A stretch of 64,000 nt of DNA from Silicimonas sp. (GTDB lineage: Bacteria; Pseudomonadota; Alphaproteobacteria; Rhodobacterales; Rhodobacteraceae). Positions 41,812 to 51,367 of this stretch are shown here, piece by piece. The position numbers were made by a program, and so were the translations under genes. Where the stretch lies: NCBI GenBank assembly GCA_022824525.1, contig JAJDZT010000052.1:82047-146046 (forward strand). Direction: 5' to 3'. Positions within the stretch are counted from its first letter, which is position 1. Every line of letters starts with the position of its first letter. The notes under the pieces are model-generated. The model saw only the letters and a program-made list of their open reading frames with translations, searched no databases and was not told where the DNA came from.

Positions 41812-42990
41812 TTGGCGGATAACGAAACATTGTTGCGCCCCTTGGAAGGCGGGGCAAACCAAGCAGGGTTGCGGGACAGGAACGCGCGCGTTGTTCTCTC
41901 TCATCTCCGGATGCATGGTGCATTGTCGAGCGCCGAGATTGCGCGCCGCTCGGGTCTTTCTGCGCAGACAGTGTCGAACATCATTCGCGCTCTGGAGGCC
42001 GATGGATTGCTGAGCCGCGGCGAAGCGATCAAAGGCAAAGTCGGCAAGCCATCTGTTCCCATGACGTTGAATCCTGATGGGGTTCTGTCGCTTGGCCTGA
42101 ACATCGGCCGCCGCTCGGCGGAACTGGTACTTGTCGATTTCAATGGGCAGGTGATCGAAGCAGTCAACACCACGTATGCGTTCCCGGAAATCGAGAACGT
42201 GTTTTCTTTCCTTGAGCGCGGTGTGGCACGGATCCTTGGACCGCATCCCGAAGCTGCGTCCCGCATCGCCGGCATCGGCGTCGCGCGCCCCAACGAAGTC
42301 TGGAACTGGTTGGAAATCGTCAAGGCGCCAGAGGCCTCTATGGAGAAATGGAAGTCTCTCGATCTTGTGGAGGCTGTCGGCGGTCGAACAGGTTTTGATG
42401 TCGTGATTGAAAATGATGCGACGTCGGCCTGCGTTGCCGAGCATTTGCTGAGACGCGGAGATGCGTACACCACTTACGGCTACATCTTTATTGGAGCTTT
42501 CGTTGGTGGCGGTCTGGTTCTGAATGGCAAAGTCATTTTCGGAAGCAATCGGAAGGCTGGTGCGCTGGGACCTTTGCCGGTCCCCGATGGCAAGGGTGGG
42601 ACGCGGCAGCTTCTGGAAGTGGCCTCTCTTTATACTTTGGAGGACGAACTGCGTGCCTCCGGAATTGACCCGAAAAGGCTGAGAGAGGAAATCGCGGACT
42701 GGAGCGAGTTTGAAGACTGGGTTGAGCCTTGGGTCGAGGAGACGTCTCGTAACCTGGCCATTGCTGCGGCGTCCGTGGCGTCTGTGGTCGAGGTGGAAGC
42801 CATTCTGATCGACGGCGCCATGCCGACGCTCGTCAGGCGTCGCGTGACGGACAGAACACGAAGCTATTTCGCGTCACATGACCTGACCGGGCTTGAACGT
42901 CCGGTAATCGAAGAGGCGACCGTCGGCCGAAATGCCCGATCGGTTGGGGCAGCCCTTTTGCCGATCCATTCGAAATATTTCTTGGGGTGA
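41812..42990 (+). CDS. ROK-family transcriptional regulator, FrcR-like
   Basis: A 392-residue ROK repressor. The N-terminal helix-turn-helix is at about residues 29-60 (GALSSAEIARRSGLSAQTVS), followed by the ROK sugar-binding domain with GLNIGRRSAELVLVDFNGQV and the ENDATSACVAEHLL motif. The zinc-binding CXCGXXGC motif of NagC/Mlc is not visible, as in several alphaproteobacterial relatives. It is divergent from frcB, matching the frcR arrangement. TTG 41812 is preferred because GGGAGGA lies 11 bases upstream; a GTG at 41746 is in frame but has no ribosome-binding site. Confidence 0.82.
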   Translation: MADNETLLRPLEGGANQAGLRDRNARVVLSHLRMHGALSSAEIARRSGLSAQTVSNIIRALEADGLLSRGEAIKGKVGKPSVPMTLNPDGVLSLGLNIGRRSAELVLVDFNGQVIEAVNTTYAFPEIENVFSFLERGVARILGPHPEAASRIAGIGVARPNEVWNWLEIVKAPEASMEKWKSLDLVEAVGGRTGFDVVIENDATSACVAEHLLRRGDAYTTYGYIFIGAFVGGGLVLNGKVIFGSNRKAGALGPLPVPDGKGGTRQLLEVASLYTLEDELRASGIDPKRLREEIADWSEFEDWVEPWVEETSRNLAIAAASVASVVEVEAILIDGAMPTLVRRRVTDRTRSYFASHDLTGLERPVIEEATVGRNARSVGAALLPIHSKYFLG

Positions 42991-43000
42991 AGCGCGGATT

Positions 43001-43687
43001 TCACAGTCCGATGTAGCGTTCCGAGATATCGGCCGTGAGTTCTGACATCGGCCCATCCCACACCGTGGCACCACGTTTGAGAATGACAGCGCGATCCGAT
43101 ACCGTGCTCAATTCCTTGATCGACTTGTCGATCACAAGGATCGCAACGCCGGTTTCCCGTTTCAACCGCGCAATTGCTGTCCAGATTTCCTGCCGGATCA
43201 ACGGGGCAAGGCCTTCGGTCGCTTCGTCAAGGATCAGAAGCCGTGGGTTTGTCATGAGCGCCCGTCCGATGGCGAGCATCTGTTGCTCGCCGCCGGAGAG
43301 GGACGCAGCACGTTGTCCTTTGCGTTCCTCGAGGCGAGGGAAGAGCGTGGCGACCGTCTTGAGTGTCCATTCACCCGGGCGGGCAGCCGCGATCAGGTTC
43401 TCGCGAACGGTGAGGTCGCGGAAACACCGGCGGCCCTCTGGCACCAGCCCAACACCGAGGCGCGCGACCTTTTGGCTTGGCAGCGTGTGGAGAGAGGTGC
43501 CGTCAATCTCAAGCGTTCCGGCAGAGTTGATCATTCGACAAATGGCATGAACGGTGGTCGTCTTCCCCATACCGTTCCGCCCCATGAGCGCGACGACTTC
43601 ACCTGCATCGACAGAGAGCGTGACGCCAAAAAGTGCTTCGGCGCTGCCGTAGCGCGCGGTCAGGTTTTCAAGACGAAGGAGCGTCAT
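43001..43687 (-). CDS. livF: HAAT-type ABC transporter ATP-binding protein LivF, second system
   Basis: A 228-residue ATPase with Walker A GRNGMGKTT (about residues 34-42), signature LSGGEQQML and Walker B LLILDEATEGL. It shares size and motif spacing with the LivF at 6837 but diverges enough to be an independent system. The start overlaps the livG stop by four bases, and its stop lies 10 bases from the convergent ROK gene. It is the last gene of the second HAAT operon. Confidence 0.9.
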   Translation of the reverse strand: MTLLRLENLTARYGSAEALFGVTLSVDAGEVVALMGRNGMGKTTTVHAICRMINSAGTLEIDGTSLHTLPSQKVARLGVGLVPEGRRCFRDLTVRENLIAAARPGEWTLKTVATLFPRLEERKGQRAASLSGGEQQMLAIGRALMTNPRLLILDEATEGLAPLIRQEIWTAIARLKRETGVAILVIDKSIKELSTVSDRAVILKRGATVWDGPMSELTADISERYIGL

Positions 43688-44433
43688 GCATCGCTCCCCA
43701 GATAGGCGTCTTGGACATCGCGACTGGCGCGGATCTCGTCCACGGTGCCTGTGGCGATGAGCTTGCCGTAGACCATGACGCTGACGCGGTCGGCCAGTGC
43801 GAAAACTGCGTCCATGTCATGCTCGACCAGCAGGATCGGGGCCTCTGCGCGGAGCGTGTCAAGAAAGCCCGTCATGGTCTTGGAACCTTCCGCCCCGAGG
43901 CCCGCCATCGGTTCGTCCATGACAAAGGCTTTGGGGGCGAGGGTCAGCGCGACGGCGACTTCCAATTGTCGGCGCTGGCCATGTGACAGCTCGGCACAGC
44001 GCGTGTCTTTCACCTTGTCCAGCCCGACACGGGTGAGGGCGGTCATCGCACGCTCGGTCAACGCAGTGTCGCGTTGGACCGGTGAGAACAGGCGGCGCGC
44101 TTGCCGCGTTGCGCCCACGGCACCGAGAAGCGCGTTTTCGAGTACCGTATCTTCCATGGCGAGCGCGGAGATTTGAAAAGTGCGCCCCAAACCAGCCTTG
44201 GCGCGGTCCTCCGGACCCAAACTCGTGACATCCTGACCTGCAAGTGCCACTTGCCCATCGTCAGGAGCAAGGGTGCCGCTGATCAACCCGATAAGTGTGG
44301 ATTTGCCCGCTCCGTTCGGACCGATGACAGCGTGGATTTCGCCAGGTTTCAGGTCGAGCGTGATGTCGCTCGCCGCCTTGAGTGCGCCGAAGGACTTCGA
44401 CAGGCCGCGGGTGGACAGGATCGGCTCAGACAT
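43684..44433 (-). CDS. livG: HAAT-type ABC transporter ATP-binding protein LivG, second system
   Basis: A 249-residue ATPase with Walker A GPNGAGKST, a LivG-type signature LSHGQRRQLEVAVAL and a Walker B variant AFVMDEPMAGL. This MDEPMAGL form appears in many HAAT systems for amides or aromatic compounds. It overlaps livM by eight bases and livF by four, so the three are translationally linked. It supplies energy to LivH/LivM with LivF. Confidence 0.9.
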   Translation of the reverse strand: MSEPILSTRGLSKSFGALKAASDITLDLKPGEIHAVIGPNGAGKSTLIGLISGTLAPDDGQVALAGQDVTSLGPEDRAKAGLGRTFQISALAMEDTVLENALLGAVGATRQARRLFSPVQRDTALTERAMTALTRVGLDKVKDTRCAELSHGQRRQLEVAVALTLAPKAFVMDEPMAGLGAEGSKTMTGFLDTLRAEAPILLVEHDMDAVFALADRVSVMVYGKLIATGTVDEIRASRDVQDAYLGSDA

Positions 44434-45409
44434 GGGGACCAGCCTTCCCGGTCAGAAGTCCGACGATGCCGCCACGGGCGAAGAGCACGATGAGCAGAAG
44501 GATCAGGCCGAGCCAGACGTGCCAAAAGTCGGTCAGCCCGCCCAGCCAGTGTTCGAGGGCAACAAAAAGGGCGGCGCCGATGACAGGTCCGGCGAGGCGT
44601 CCGACGCCACCGATGATGATCAGAATGATAAGTTCGCCGGAAAGCTGCCAGCTGAACATCGTCGGGCTGACGAAGCGGTTGAGATCGGCGAATAGCGCCC
44701 CTGCCAGACCGGTGATCGCGCCCGAGATGACAAAAGCAAGGAGCTTCAGTCGTTTCGGGGAGAGCCCAACGGTTGCTACCCGCGCTTCGCTTTGGCGGGC
44801 GGCATTGAGGGCGAGGCCGAAGGGTGACGCGCGGAGCCGCCATTGGAAGAAGAGCGCGGCACAAAGGGCCACGAAGCAGATCGCGAAGAACTGGATCGGG
44901 ACCAGCGTGTTCAGGCCGGGAAAGCTGTTTCGGACATAGATGGAAAGCCCGTCCTCCCCGCCATAGGTGCCCCAGGAAATGGCAAAATAGAAAAACATCT
45001 GGCCGAAGGCGAGCGTAATCATGATGAAGTAGACGCCAGTGGTTCGAAGGCTCAGAAGTCCGATGAGCCAGGCGGCGAGCGCTGAGACAGCGATGGCCGT
45101 GAGCCAGATCACCGGCATGGATTTGGTGCCTTCGATTGTAAAGAGGCCAAGGTCCAGCGGTTGGAAACTTTGAGCGTGGAAGGCGAGGATACCCATGGCG
45201 TAGCCGCCGAGGCCAAAGAAGGCGGCGTGCCCGAGGCTCACCATGCCCCCTATGCCAAGCGCGATGTTGAGGCCGACGGCAGCGAGCGCGAGGATGGCAG
45301 CGCGCGTGGCGAGCGTGATGGTGAACGGCTCGTCTACGGCGAGCGCCCAGAGCGGTATGGCGAGAAACCCCGCAAGCGTGAGCAAGGTGATCCAGCGTTC
45401 GGCGATCAT
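44426..45409 (-). CDS. livM: HAAT-type ABC transporter permease LivM, second system
   Basis: A 327-residue membrane protein. GIGGMVSLGHAAFFGLGGYA (about residues 51-70) is the LivM signature and LAGALFADLNRFVSP appears in the C-terminal part. It has the expected eight to ten helices. The start overlaps the livH stop by four bases. Confidence 0.9.
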   Translation of the reverse strand: MIAERWITLLTLAGFLAIPLWALAVDEPFTITLATRAAILALAAVGLNIALGIGGMVSLGHAAFFGLGGYAMGILAFHAQSFQPLDLGLFTIEGTKSMPVIWLTAIAVSALAAWLIGLLSLRTTGVYFIMITLAFGQMFFYFAISWGTYGGEDGLSIYVRNSFPGLNTLVPIQFFAICFVALCAALFFQWRLRASPFGLALNAARQSEARVATVGLSPKRLKLLAFVISGAITGLAGALFADLNRFVSPTMFSWQLSGELIILIIIGGVGRLAGPVIGAALFVALEHWLGGLTDFWHVWLGLILLLIVLFARGGIVGLLTGKAGPHV

Positions 45410-46326
45410 CCGCGCGCTCCGAAAAGCCCTGTGGGTCGCCAGATGAGAACGGCGCTCATCAGGATGTAGACAGCCATGGAGGCGAGGGCGGAGCCGGTTT
45501 GCGTGGCGGCGCCCGTTTCCATGAAGAGCTTGAAGACTTCAGGCAGGAAGATGCCACCCAGAGTATCAGTGAGCCCGACGAGCAGGGCACCGATGAACGC
45601 GCCACGGATCGAGCCGATACCACCGATCACGATGACGACGAAGGCGAGGATGAGAACGGGTTCGCCCATGCCCACCTGAACGGACTGGATCGCTCCGACG
45701 AGAGCACCTGCGAGACCGGCAAGCGCCGCGCCGAGCGCGAACACAAGGGTATAGAGTTTGGAAATGTCGACGCCGAGGGCGGCGATCATTTCCCGGTCGT
45801 TTTCGCCTGCGCGGATCTGGATGCCTATCCGGGTTCGTGCGGTCAGCCACCAGAGGCCGAGCGCGACCGCGATGCCGATGCCGATGAGTGTCAGTCGATA
45901 GCGTGGGTATTCGATGCCGCCCGGAAGGGTGACCGGACCGGAGAGTGTCTCCGGGATGTCGAGAAACAGAGGAAAGGAGCCGAAGACCCATCTTGTGCCC
46001 TCCGAGAAGATCAGGATGAGTGCAAACGTGGCGAGGACCTGATCGAGATGCGCGGCGCGGTAGAGGCGTCGGATCACAACGATTTCAACAAGCGCGCCAG
46101 CGGCGGCAGCTGCCGCGAGGGCCGCGATGAGGGCGAAGACGAAAGAGCCGGTGGCCCCCGCAACCCAAGCGGCTGCAAAGGCCCCCACCATGTAGAGGGA
46201 GCCATGGGCGAGGTTAATCAGCCCCATGACGCCGAAAATCAGCGTCAGACCGGCGGCCATCAGGAACAGCATGATGCCGAACTGGAGGCCGTTCAGGACC
46301 TGTTCGAAGATGAGGATGGTGGACAT
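45406..46326 (-). CDS. livH: HAAT-type ABC transporter permease LivH, second system
   Basis: A 306-residue permease. GLTLIFGVMGLINLAHGSLY (about residues 26-45) is the LivH signature, and ILAFVVIVIGGIGSIRGAF appears in the C-terminal third. Together with LivM it makes the channel. The 127-base gap to the upstream binding-protein gene is filled by repeat copy D. Confidence 0.9.
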   Translation of the reverse strand: MSTILIFEQVLNGLQFGIMLFLMAAGLTLIFGVMGLINLAHGSLYMVGAFAAAWVAGATGSFVFALIAALAAAAAAGALVEIVVIRRLYRAAHLDQVLATFALILIFSEGTRWVFGSFPLFLDIPETLSGPVTLPGGIEYPRYRLTLIGIGIAVALGLWWLTARTRIGIQIRAGENDREMIAALGVDISKLYTLVFALGAALAGLAGALVGAIQSVQVGMGEPVLILAFVVIVIGGIGSIRGAFIGALLVGLTDTLGGIFLPEVFKLFMETGAATQTGSALASMAVYILMSAVLIWRPTGLFGARG

Positions 46327-46340
46327 TTATGGTTTTGATT

Positions 46341-46423
46341 TCGCCGCGCCTTCGGCGCGTCGATCCGCTGGGGAGAGCTTTGCTCCCCCCAGACCCCCCT
46401 CAGGATATTTTTGGGCCGATAAT
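46341..46423 (+). repeat. Dispersed intergenic hairpin element, copy D
   Basis: CGCGCC-TTC-GGCGCG (46345-46359), a longer hairpin CTGGGGAGAGC-TTT-GCTCCCCCCAG (46368-46392, one mismatch), then CCCCCCTCAGGATATTTTTG and GGCCGATAAT. It lies between the binding-protein and livH genes. Confidence 0.8.
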
Positions 46424-46453
46424 GGCATGGGGCCGTGTAAGGACCTTCGGACC

Positions 46454-47584
46454 TTACATCTTGCACTCGGCCGCATAGGCGTCGGAGTGGTTTTCAAGCG
46501 CCACGCCGAGGGTCTTGTTGGTGAAGACCTCGCCTTCCTGCACCACTTCACGGGCGTAGATCGTTTGCACCGGATGATGGTTCGGACCGAAAGCGAAATC
46601 ACCCCGCGTGCTGGCAAAATTTGCGGCGCGAAGGGCCTCGCGGAAGGCGTCGGCGTCGGACACGTCGGCAGCATCGACCGCCGAGATCAGGAGATTGGCC
46701 GTATCAAACCCCTGGCTTGCATAGAGCGAGGGCAGGCGACCGTATTCGGCCTGAAAGCTCTCGACAAAGGCCGCGTTGGTCGGATTGTCGATATCCTTGT
46801 TCCACTGAGAGGTGTTGACGACGCCCAACGCTGCTGCGCCAACCGCCTGGAGAATGCCTTGGTCGAAGCTGAAGGCCGGACCGACGACGGGCAGGTCCAC
46901 GCCGCTGTCCGCATATTGCTTCAGGAAGGAAATTCCCATGCCGCCGGGGAGGAAGAAATACACGCTGTCAGCGCCGGAGGCGCGGATTTGCGCGATCTCG
47001 GCTGCGTAGTCGGTTTGGCCGAGCTCGGTATAGAGCTCGTTCGCGATCTCTCCTTCGAAGAAACGCTTGTAACCCGTGAGCGCGTCGGTGCCTGCCGGGT
47101 AGTTTGGTGCGAGGATGAAACTGTTGCCGTAGCCCGCGGTGTTGGCGTAAGCGCCCGCGGCTTCGTGCAGGTTGTCGTTCTGCCAGGCGACGTTGAAGTA
47201 ATTCGGGTGACAGCCTTTGCCGGCGAGCGGCGAGGGGCCCGCGTTTGGCGAGAGGTAGAACTTGCCTTGCGCGGTGGCGGCCGGCACCACGGCCATGGCG
47301 AGGTTCGACCAGATGATGCCGGTGAGCACGTCGACCTTTTCGGACTGGATCATCTTGTCCGCGAGTTGGACGGCGATGTCGGGTTTGCGTTGGTCGTCCT
47401 CGATCACGACTTCGATGTCGTCGCGGCCGGATTGCTTGATCGCCAGCATGAAGCCGTCACGGACATCGATGCCGAGCCCTGCACCGCCGCCCGACAACGT
47501 GGTGATCATGCCGACTTTGACCTCGGCGGCCGCCGAGCTTGCCAGAAGGGCCGCTGTTGCCGCGGCTGCCAGAATGGTTTTCAT
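46454..47584 (-). CDS. HAAT-type ABC transporter substrate-binding protein, second system
   Basis: A 376-residue periplasmic protein with a signal peptide (about residues 1-20, AAA-EVK). VGMITTLSGGGAGLGIDVRD and IEDDQRKPDIAVQLADKMI are typical of amino-acid, amide or aromatic-acid binding members of Peripla_BP_6. The ligand cannot be read from sequence. It is the first gene of its operon, separated from livHMGF only by copy D of the repeat, so stoichiometric excess of binding protein over membrane parts is likely. Upstream of it, 110 bases separate it from the peptide transporter operon. Confidence 0.87.
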   Translation of the reverse strand: MKTILAAAATAALLASSAAAEVKVGMITTLSGGGAGLGIDVRDGFMLAIKQSGRDDIEVVIEDDQRKPDIAVQLADKMIQSEKVDVLTGIIWSNLAMAVVPAATAQGKFYLSPNAGPSPLAGKGCHPNYFNVAWQNDNLHEAAGAYANTAGYGNSFILAPNYPAGTDALTGYKRFFEGEIANELYTELGQTDYAAEIAQIRASGADSVYFFLPGGMGISFLKQYADSGVDLPVVGPAFSFDQGILQAVGAAALGVVNTSQWNKDIDNPTNAAFVESFQAEYGRLPSLYASQGFDTANLLISAVDAADVSDADAFREALRAANFASTRGDFAFGPNHHPVQTIYAREVVQEGEVFTNKTLGVALENHSDAYAAECKM

Positions 47585-47694
47585 CGTTCATCTCCCTGTT
47601 GTTGCGTCTTTGAAGCCACGATTTACGAGCGTTTACAAGGGTTTTCGGGCCTTTCCCAATCGGGATGGCCGGAGTGTTCGGCAACCATAGGCTG

Positions 47695-49404
47695 TCAGAC
47701 CGCTTGCAAACCGTCCGTGGAGAGGAGGTCGGTTTTCGGCATGAGGCGCAAGAGTTCCCGCGTGTAGGATTGCTGCGGATCAGCGAAGAGAACCTCGGTG
47801 GCTTGCAACTCGACAAGGCGGCCATCTTTCAACACGCCAACACGGTCGCACATCTGGCGCACAACTGGCAGATCGTGACTGATGAAGAGCATCGTGAGGC
47901 CAAGGAATTCCTGCAGATCCTTGAGGATGTTCAGGATTTGCGCCTGGATGGAGACGTCGAGCGCACTTGTGGGCTCGTCGCAGATAAGGAAGCGGGGTTG
48001 CGTGGCAAGCGCGCGCGCGATGCTGATGCGCTGGCGTTGGCCACCGGAGAACTCGTGCGGGTATTTCACGGCGGCGTCAGCGCCAAGCCCGACCTTTTCC
48101 AGCAGGTCGCGGACGCGGTCGTCCACCTCGTTTTTCGGAATGACGCCGAGATGGAGCGCGGGCTCGGCCACGATGGCATCCACGCGGTGGCGAGGATTGA
48201 GGCTGGAGAACGGGTCCTGGAAGATCATCTGAATTTGGCGCCGGAAGTCTTCCAGTGTCGCGGCATCGGCGCCGGAGACGCGCTTGCCGTCGAAGATCAC
48301 TTCGCCGCCGTCGAGGGGGTAGAGGCCTGCGATCATGCGTGCGATGGTGGACTTGCCAGAACCGCTTTCTCCGACAAGCCCGAAGACCTCGCCGGGGCGG
48401 ATATCGAAACTGACGTCGTCGACCGCGGTGAAATATTTGCGCATGGAGGGAAGGAGGCCGCCGCGCGCAAGGAAGGTTTTCTTCAGATTGCGGGCTTCGA
48501 CCAAGGGCCCGTCGGGGGCCTCGGTCTTCGGCCAGTCCCTCGCCAGTTCTTCGATGGCGAAGCGGGTTTCGCGACCGCCGTAGCTGATCTGGGGAAAGCG
48601 CTCGACCTTGCGATCGGGGCGCGGGACGGCGGCAATCAGGCTTTTGGTGTATTCGTGTTCGGGGCGGCCCAGGACCTTTGCCGTGGACCCGCGTTCGACG
48701 ACTTCGCCCATGTACATGACGGTGACGGTGTCGGTGGTCTCCGCGATGACGCCCATATCGTGGGTGATCAGGATGACTCCGACCTGTTTTTCGTCGACGA
48801 GGGAGCGGATGAGATCGAGGATCTGCTTCTGGATCGACACATCAAGTGCAGTTGTCGGTTCGTCCGCAATGATCACATCCGGTTCCGAGCACAGCGCGAG
48901 GGCGATCACCACGCGTTGACGCATGCCGCCGGAAAACTGGTGGGGGTATTGGTCAATCCGCGTGTCGGGATCGGGGATGCCCACACGATCGAGAAGATCA
49001 CATGCACGTTTACGGGCGTCGGCTTCGGACAGGTCGAGATGCTCGGTGATCGTCTCGACCAGTTGCGCGCCGACCGTGAAAAGCGGGTTCAGGCTGGTGA
49101 GCGGGTCCTGAAAGATCATCGAGATCTTCTTGCCGCGGAGCGCTTGCATGGCTGCCCGGTCGCGTCCGGAGATGGCGTCGCCCCGGAAATGCACCGTGCC
49201 GCCGGAGATGTGCCCGGCCCCTTCGAGAAGCCCCATGACCGCGGCGCCGATGGTGGATTTGCCAGCGCCGGATTCGCCGACCAACCCGTGGATTTCACCC
49301 GGTGAGAGTGAGAGAGTGGCGTCGCGAACGGCGATGAATGCACCCCGTCGTGTGGGGAAGGTGACCGAAAGGTCTTCGATGTCCAGAAGCTGGTCACTCA
49401 TCAT
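47695..49404 (-). CDS. Peptide/nickel-type ABC transporter, fused double ATPase (DppD-DppF type)
   Basis: A 569-residue protein made of two ABC domains. Domain 1 has Walker A GESGAGKST (about residues 40-48) and signature FSGGMRQRVVIA; domain 2 has GESGSGKST near residue 345 and FSGGQRQRISIARAL. DppD- and DppF-like halves fused in one chain are seen in GsiA and many alphaproteobacterial systems. It drives uptake of peptides or other small molecules through the two permeases upstream. The start overlaps the permease stop by four bases. Confidence 0.9.
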   Translation of the reverse strand: MMSDQLLDIEDLSVTFPTRRGAFIAVRDATLSLSPGEIHGLVGESGAGKSTIGAAVMGLLEGAGHISGGTVHFRGDAISGRDRAAMQALRGKKISMIFQDPLTSLNPLFTVGAQLVETITEHLDLSEADARKRACDLLDRVGIPDPDTRIDQYPHQFSGGMRQRVVIALALCSEPDVIIADEPTTALDVSIQKQILDLIRSLVDEKQVGVILITHDMGVIAETTDTVTVMYMGEVVERGSTAKVLGRPEHEYTKSLIAAVPRPDRKVERFPQISYGGRETRFAIEELARDWPKTEAPDGPLVEARNLKKTFLARGGLLPSMRKYFTAVDDVSFDIRPGEVFGLVGESGSGKSTIARMIAGLYPLDGGEVIFDGKRVSGADAATLEDFRRQIQMIFQDPFSSLNPRHRVDAIVAEPALHLGVIPKNEVDDRVRDLLEKVGLGADAAVKYPHEFSGGQRQRISIARALATQPRFLICDEPTSALDVSIQAQILNILKDLQEFLGLTMLFISHDLPVVRQMCDRVGVLKDGRLVELQATEVLFADPQQSYTRELLRLMPKTDLLSTDGLQAV

Positions 49405-50357
49405 TTCAGCCTCGGGTTCAGGGCGTCACGCAACCAATCTCCAAGGAGATTGACCGAGAGGGCGAGGGCAAGAAGCGTGCAGGCGGGGAAGAAGAGGATC
49501 CACCATTCGCCGGAGAACAGGAAGCCCTGGCCAATGCGGATCAGTGTGCCCAGCGAGGGTTGCGTGGGTGGCGCGCCGACGCCGAGGAAAGACAATGTTG
49601 CCTCCGCGATAATCGCAAGCGCCAGCGAGATCGTCGCGATCACCAGGACGGGCGACAGGGCGTTGGGCAATATGTGTTTGATCATTATGGCCCAGGGGCT
49701 GCGACCGATCAGGCGGGCGGCGGCGACATAGTCCTTGTTCTTTTCCACGAGTGTCGTGCCCCGCACCACGCGTGCAAATTGAACCCAATCGGAGAGGCCG
49801 ATGGCGATGATCAGCACCCAGATTGCCATCTGATCGCGGTACTCGACCGGGGTGAAGCCTTTCGCGATTCCGAAGATCAGCATGGCGACGAGGATCGAGG
49901 GGAAGGTGAGCTGAACATCGGCAATGCGCATGATGATCGTCTCGGTCCAGCCGCCGAAATAGCCCGAGACAAGACCGAGGAAAATGCCAAGCACCATCGC
50001 GAACAACACCGCAGCGGCCCCGACGAAAAGCGATATGCGCATACCATAGAGGATGGTGGAGAACACATCGCGACCCTGATCGTCGGTGCCCATCAGGAAG
50101 CTTTCCTGCGTGAAGGCGTTCGGCTCCATCGGCGGCGTGAAACCGTTCATCAGGTTCAGGCTCGCCGGGTCAAACGGGTTGGTCGGTGCGATCAGCGGCG
50201 CGAAGACAGCTGACAGAACCAGCAGCATCGTCACCGTGAACGAGACGACCGCGACCGGGGACCGTTTGAACGAATAAAAGAAGTCACTGTCGGCAAATCG
50301 AGCCCAGCGGCCCTTCCGGCCGGGTTTGGTGGGCGCAGATGTGGAAAGGTCGGCCAT
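49401..50357 (-). CDS. Peptide-type ABC transporter permease, DppC family
   Basis: A 318-residue permease. The cytoplasmic N-terminus of about 35 residues is followed by the first helix and by GTDDQGRDVFSTILYGMRIS (about residues 90-109), the DppC hallmark. The EAA loop is VAAARLIGRSPWAIMIKHIL near residue 212. It forms the channel with the DppB-type subunit. One base overlaps the DppB gene and four overlap the ATPase gene. Confidence 0.9.
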   Translation of the reverse strand: MADLSTSAPTKPGRKGRWARFADSDFFYSFKRSPVAVVSFTVTMLLVLSAVFAPLIAPTNPFDPASLNLMNGFTPPMEPNAFTQESFLMGTDDQGRDVFSTILYGMRISLFVGAAAVLFAMVLGIFLGLVSGYFGGWTETIIMRIADVQLTFPSILVAMLIFGIAKGFTPVEYRDQMAIWVLIIAIGLSDWVQFARVVRGTTLVEKNKDYVAAARLIGRSPWAIMIKHILPNALSPVLVIATISLALAIIAEATLSFLGVGAPPTQPSLGTLIRIGQGFLFSGEWWILFFPACTLLALALSVNLLGDWLRDALNPRLK

Positions 50358-51337
50358 CAGTGTCCTCCCGCACTATCAACACGGAGACGCGGGTCGACGA
50401 AGACATAAAGTATGTCGACGATCAGGTTGATGCCGACGAACATCACCGAGATCAGCATCAGGTATGCTGCCATGACGGGGATATCGACGAACTGGATCGC
50501 GTTGATGAAAAGAAGCCCGACGCCCGGCCAGTTGAACACCGTTTCTGTCACGATGGCGAAGGCGATGATTCCGCCGATCTGAAGCCCCATCACGGTGATC
50601 ACGGGGATCAGCGTGTTTTTCAGGGCATGGCGGAAATTGACCACGCGGTCCTTCAGCCCGCGTGCCCTCGCAAAGCGGATATAGTCCTGTCGCAGCACTT
50701 CAAGCATCTCGGATCGGACAAGCCGCATGATGAGGGTCATCTGATAGAGCCCGAGCGTTATGGCGGGAAGGATGAGCGACTTCAGCCCGCTTTCGGTCAG
50801 GAAACCGGTACTCCACCAGCCGAAATCGACCACGTCACCGCGCCCGAAGGTGGGAAGCCATCGAAGCTGCACGCCGAAGAGATAGATCAGGAGAATACCG
50901 ATCAGGAAGGTGGGAAGCGACACTCCGATCAGTGACGCGGACATAATGAAGTTCGAGGCAATCCCGTTTCGCCTGATCGCCGTGAAGACCCCGAGCGCTA
51001 TGCCAAGGCCAAGTGCAAAGAGGCCGGAGACTGCAGCAAGTTCCAGTGTCGCCGGTGCACGTTCCAGAAGAATTTCGGATACCGGGCGGCCTTGCCGGTA
51101 GCTCACGCCGAAATTGCCCTGAACGGCATTCTCGAGGAAGCGGTAGTATTGCACCGGGAACGGCTGATCGAGGCCAAGTTGGGTGCGGAGACGTTCCACG
51201 TCCTCGATGGTGCGCTCCTGACCCAGCATGTTGTCGATCGGGTCGCCGATGAAGCGGAACATCGAAAAGGCGATCAACCCGGTGACAAGCAGTACGAGCA
51301 GTGACTGCCCGAGGCGGCGGATGATGAAGGACAGCAC
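50357..51337 (-). CDS. Peptide-type ABC transporter permease, DppB family
   Basis: A 326-residue permease. It begins with the family's N-terminal helix (MLSFIIRRLGQSLLVLLVTG), has a periplasmic segment LGLDQPFPVQYYRFLENAVQ (about residues 53-72), and the EAA loop near YIRFARARGLKDRVVNFRHA. It pairs with the DppC-type protein. A 74-base gap with a hairpin separates it from the binding-protein gene upstream. Confidence 0.9.
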   Translation of the reverse strand: MLSFIIRRLGQSLLVLLVTGLIAFSMFRFIGDPIDNMLGQERTIEDVERLRTQLGLDQPFPVQYYRFLENAVQGNFGVSYRQGRPVSEILLERAPATLELAAVSGLFALGLGIALGVFTAIRRNGIASNFIMSASLIGVSLPTFLIGILLIYLFGVQLRWLPTFGRGDVVDFGWWSTGFLTESGLKSLILPAITLGLYQMTLIMRLVRSEMLEVLRQDYIRFARARGLKDRVVNFRHALKNTLIPVITVMGLQIGGIIAFAIVTETVFNWPGVGLLFINAIQFVDIPVMAAYLMLISVMFVGINLIVDILYVFVDPRLRVDSAGGH

Positions 51338-51367
51338 TTATTTTTCCCCACCTGGAAGCCAGGTTTT

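Noticed and set aside
47665-49305. 546-codon plus-strand reading antisense to the fused double ATPase
   Set aside because: It mirrors Walker and signature regions of the real gene and has no domain of its own.
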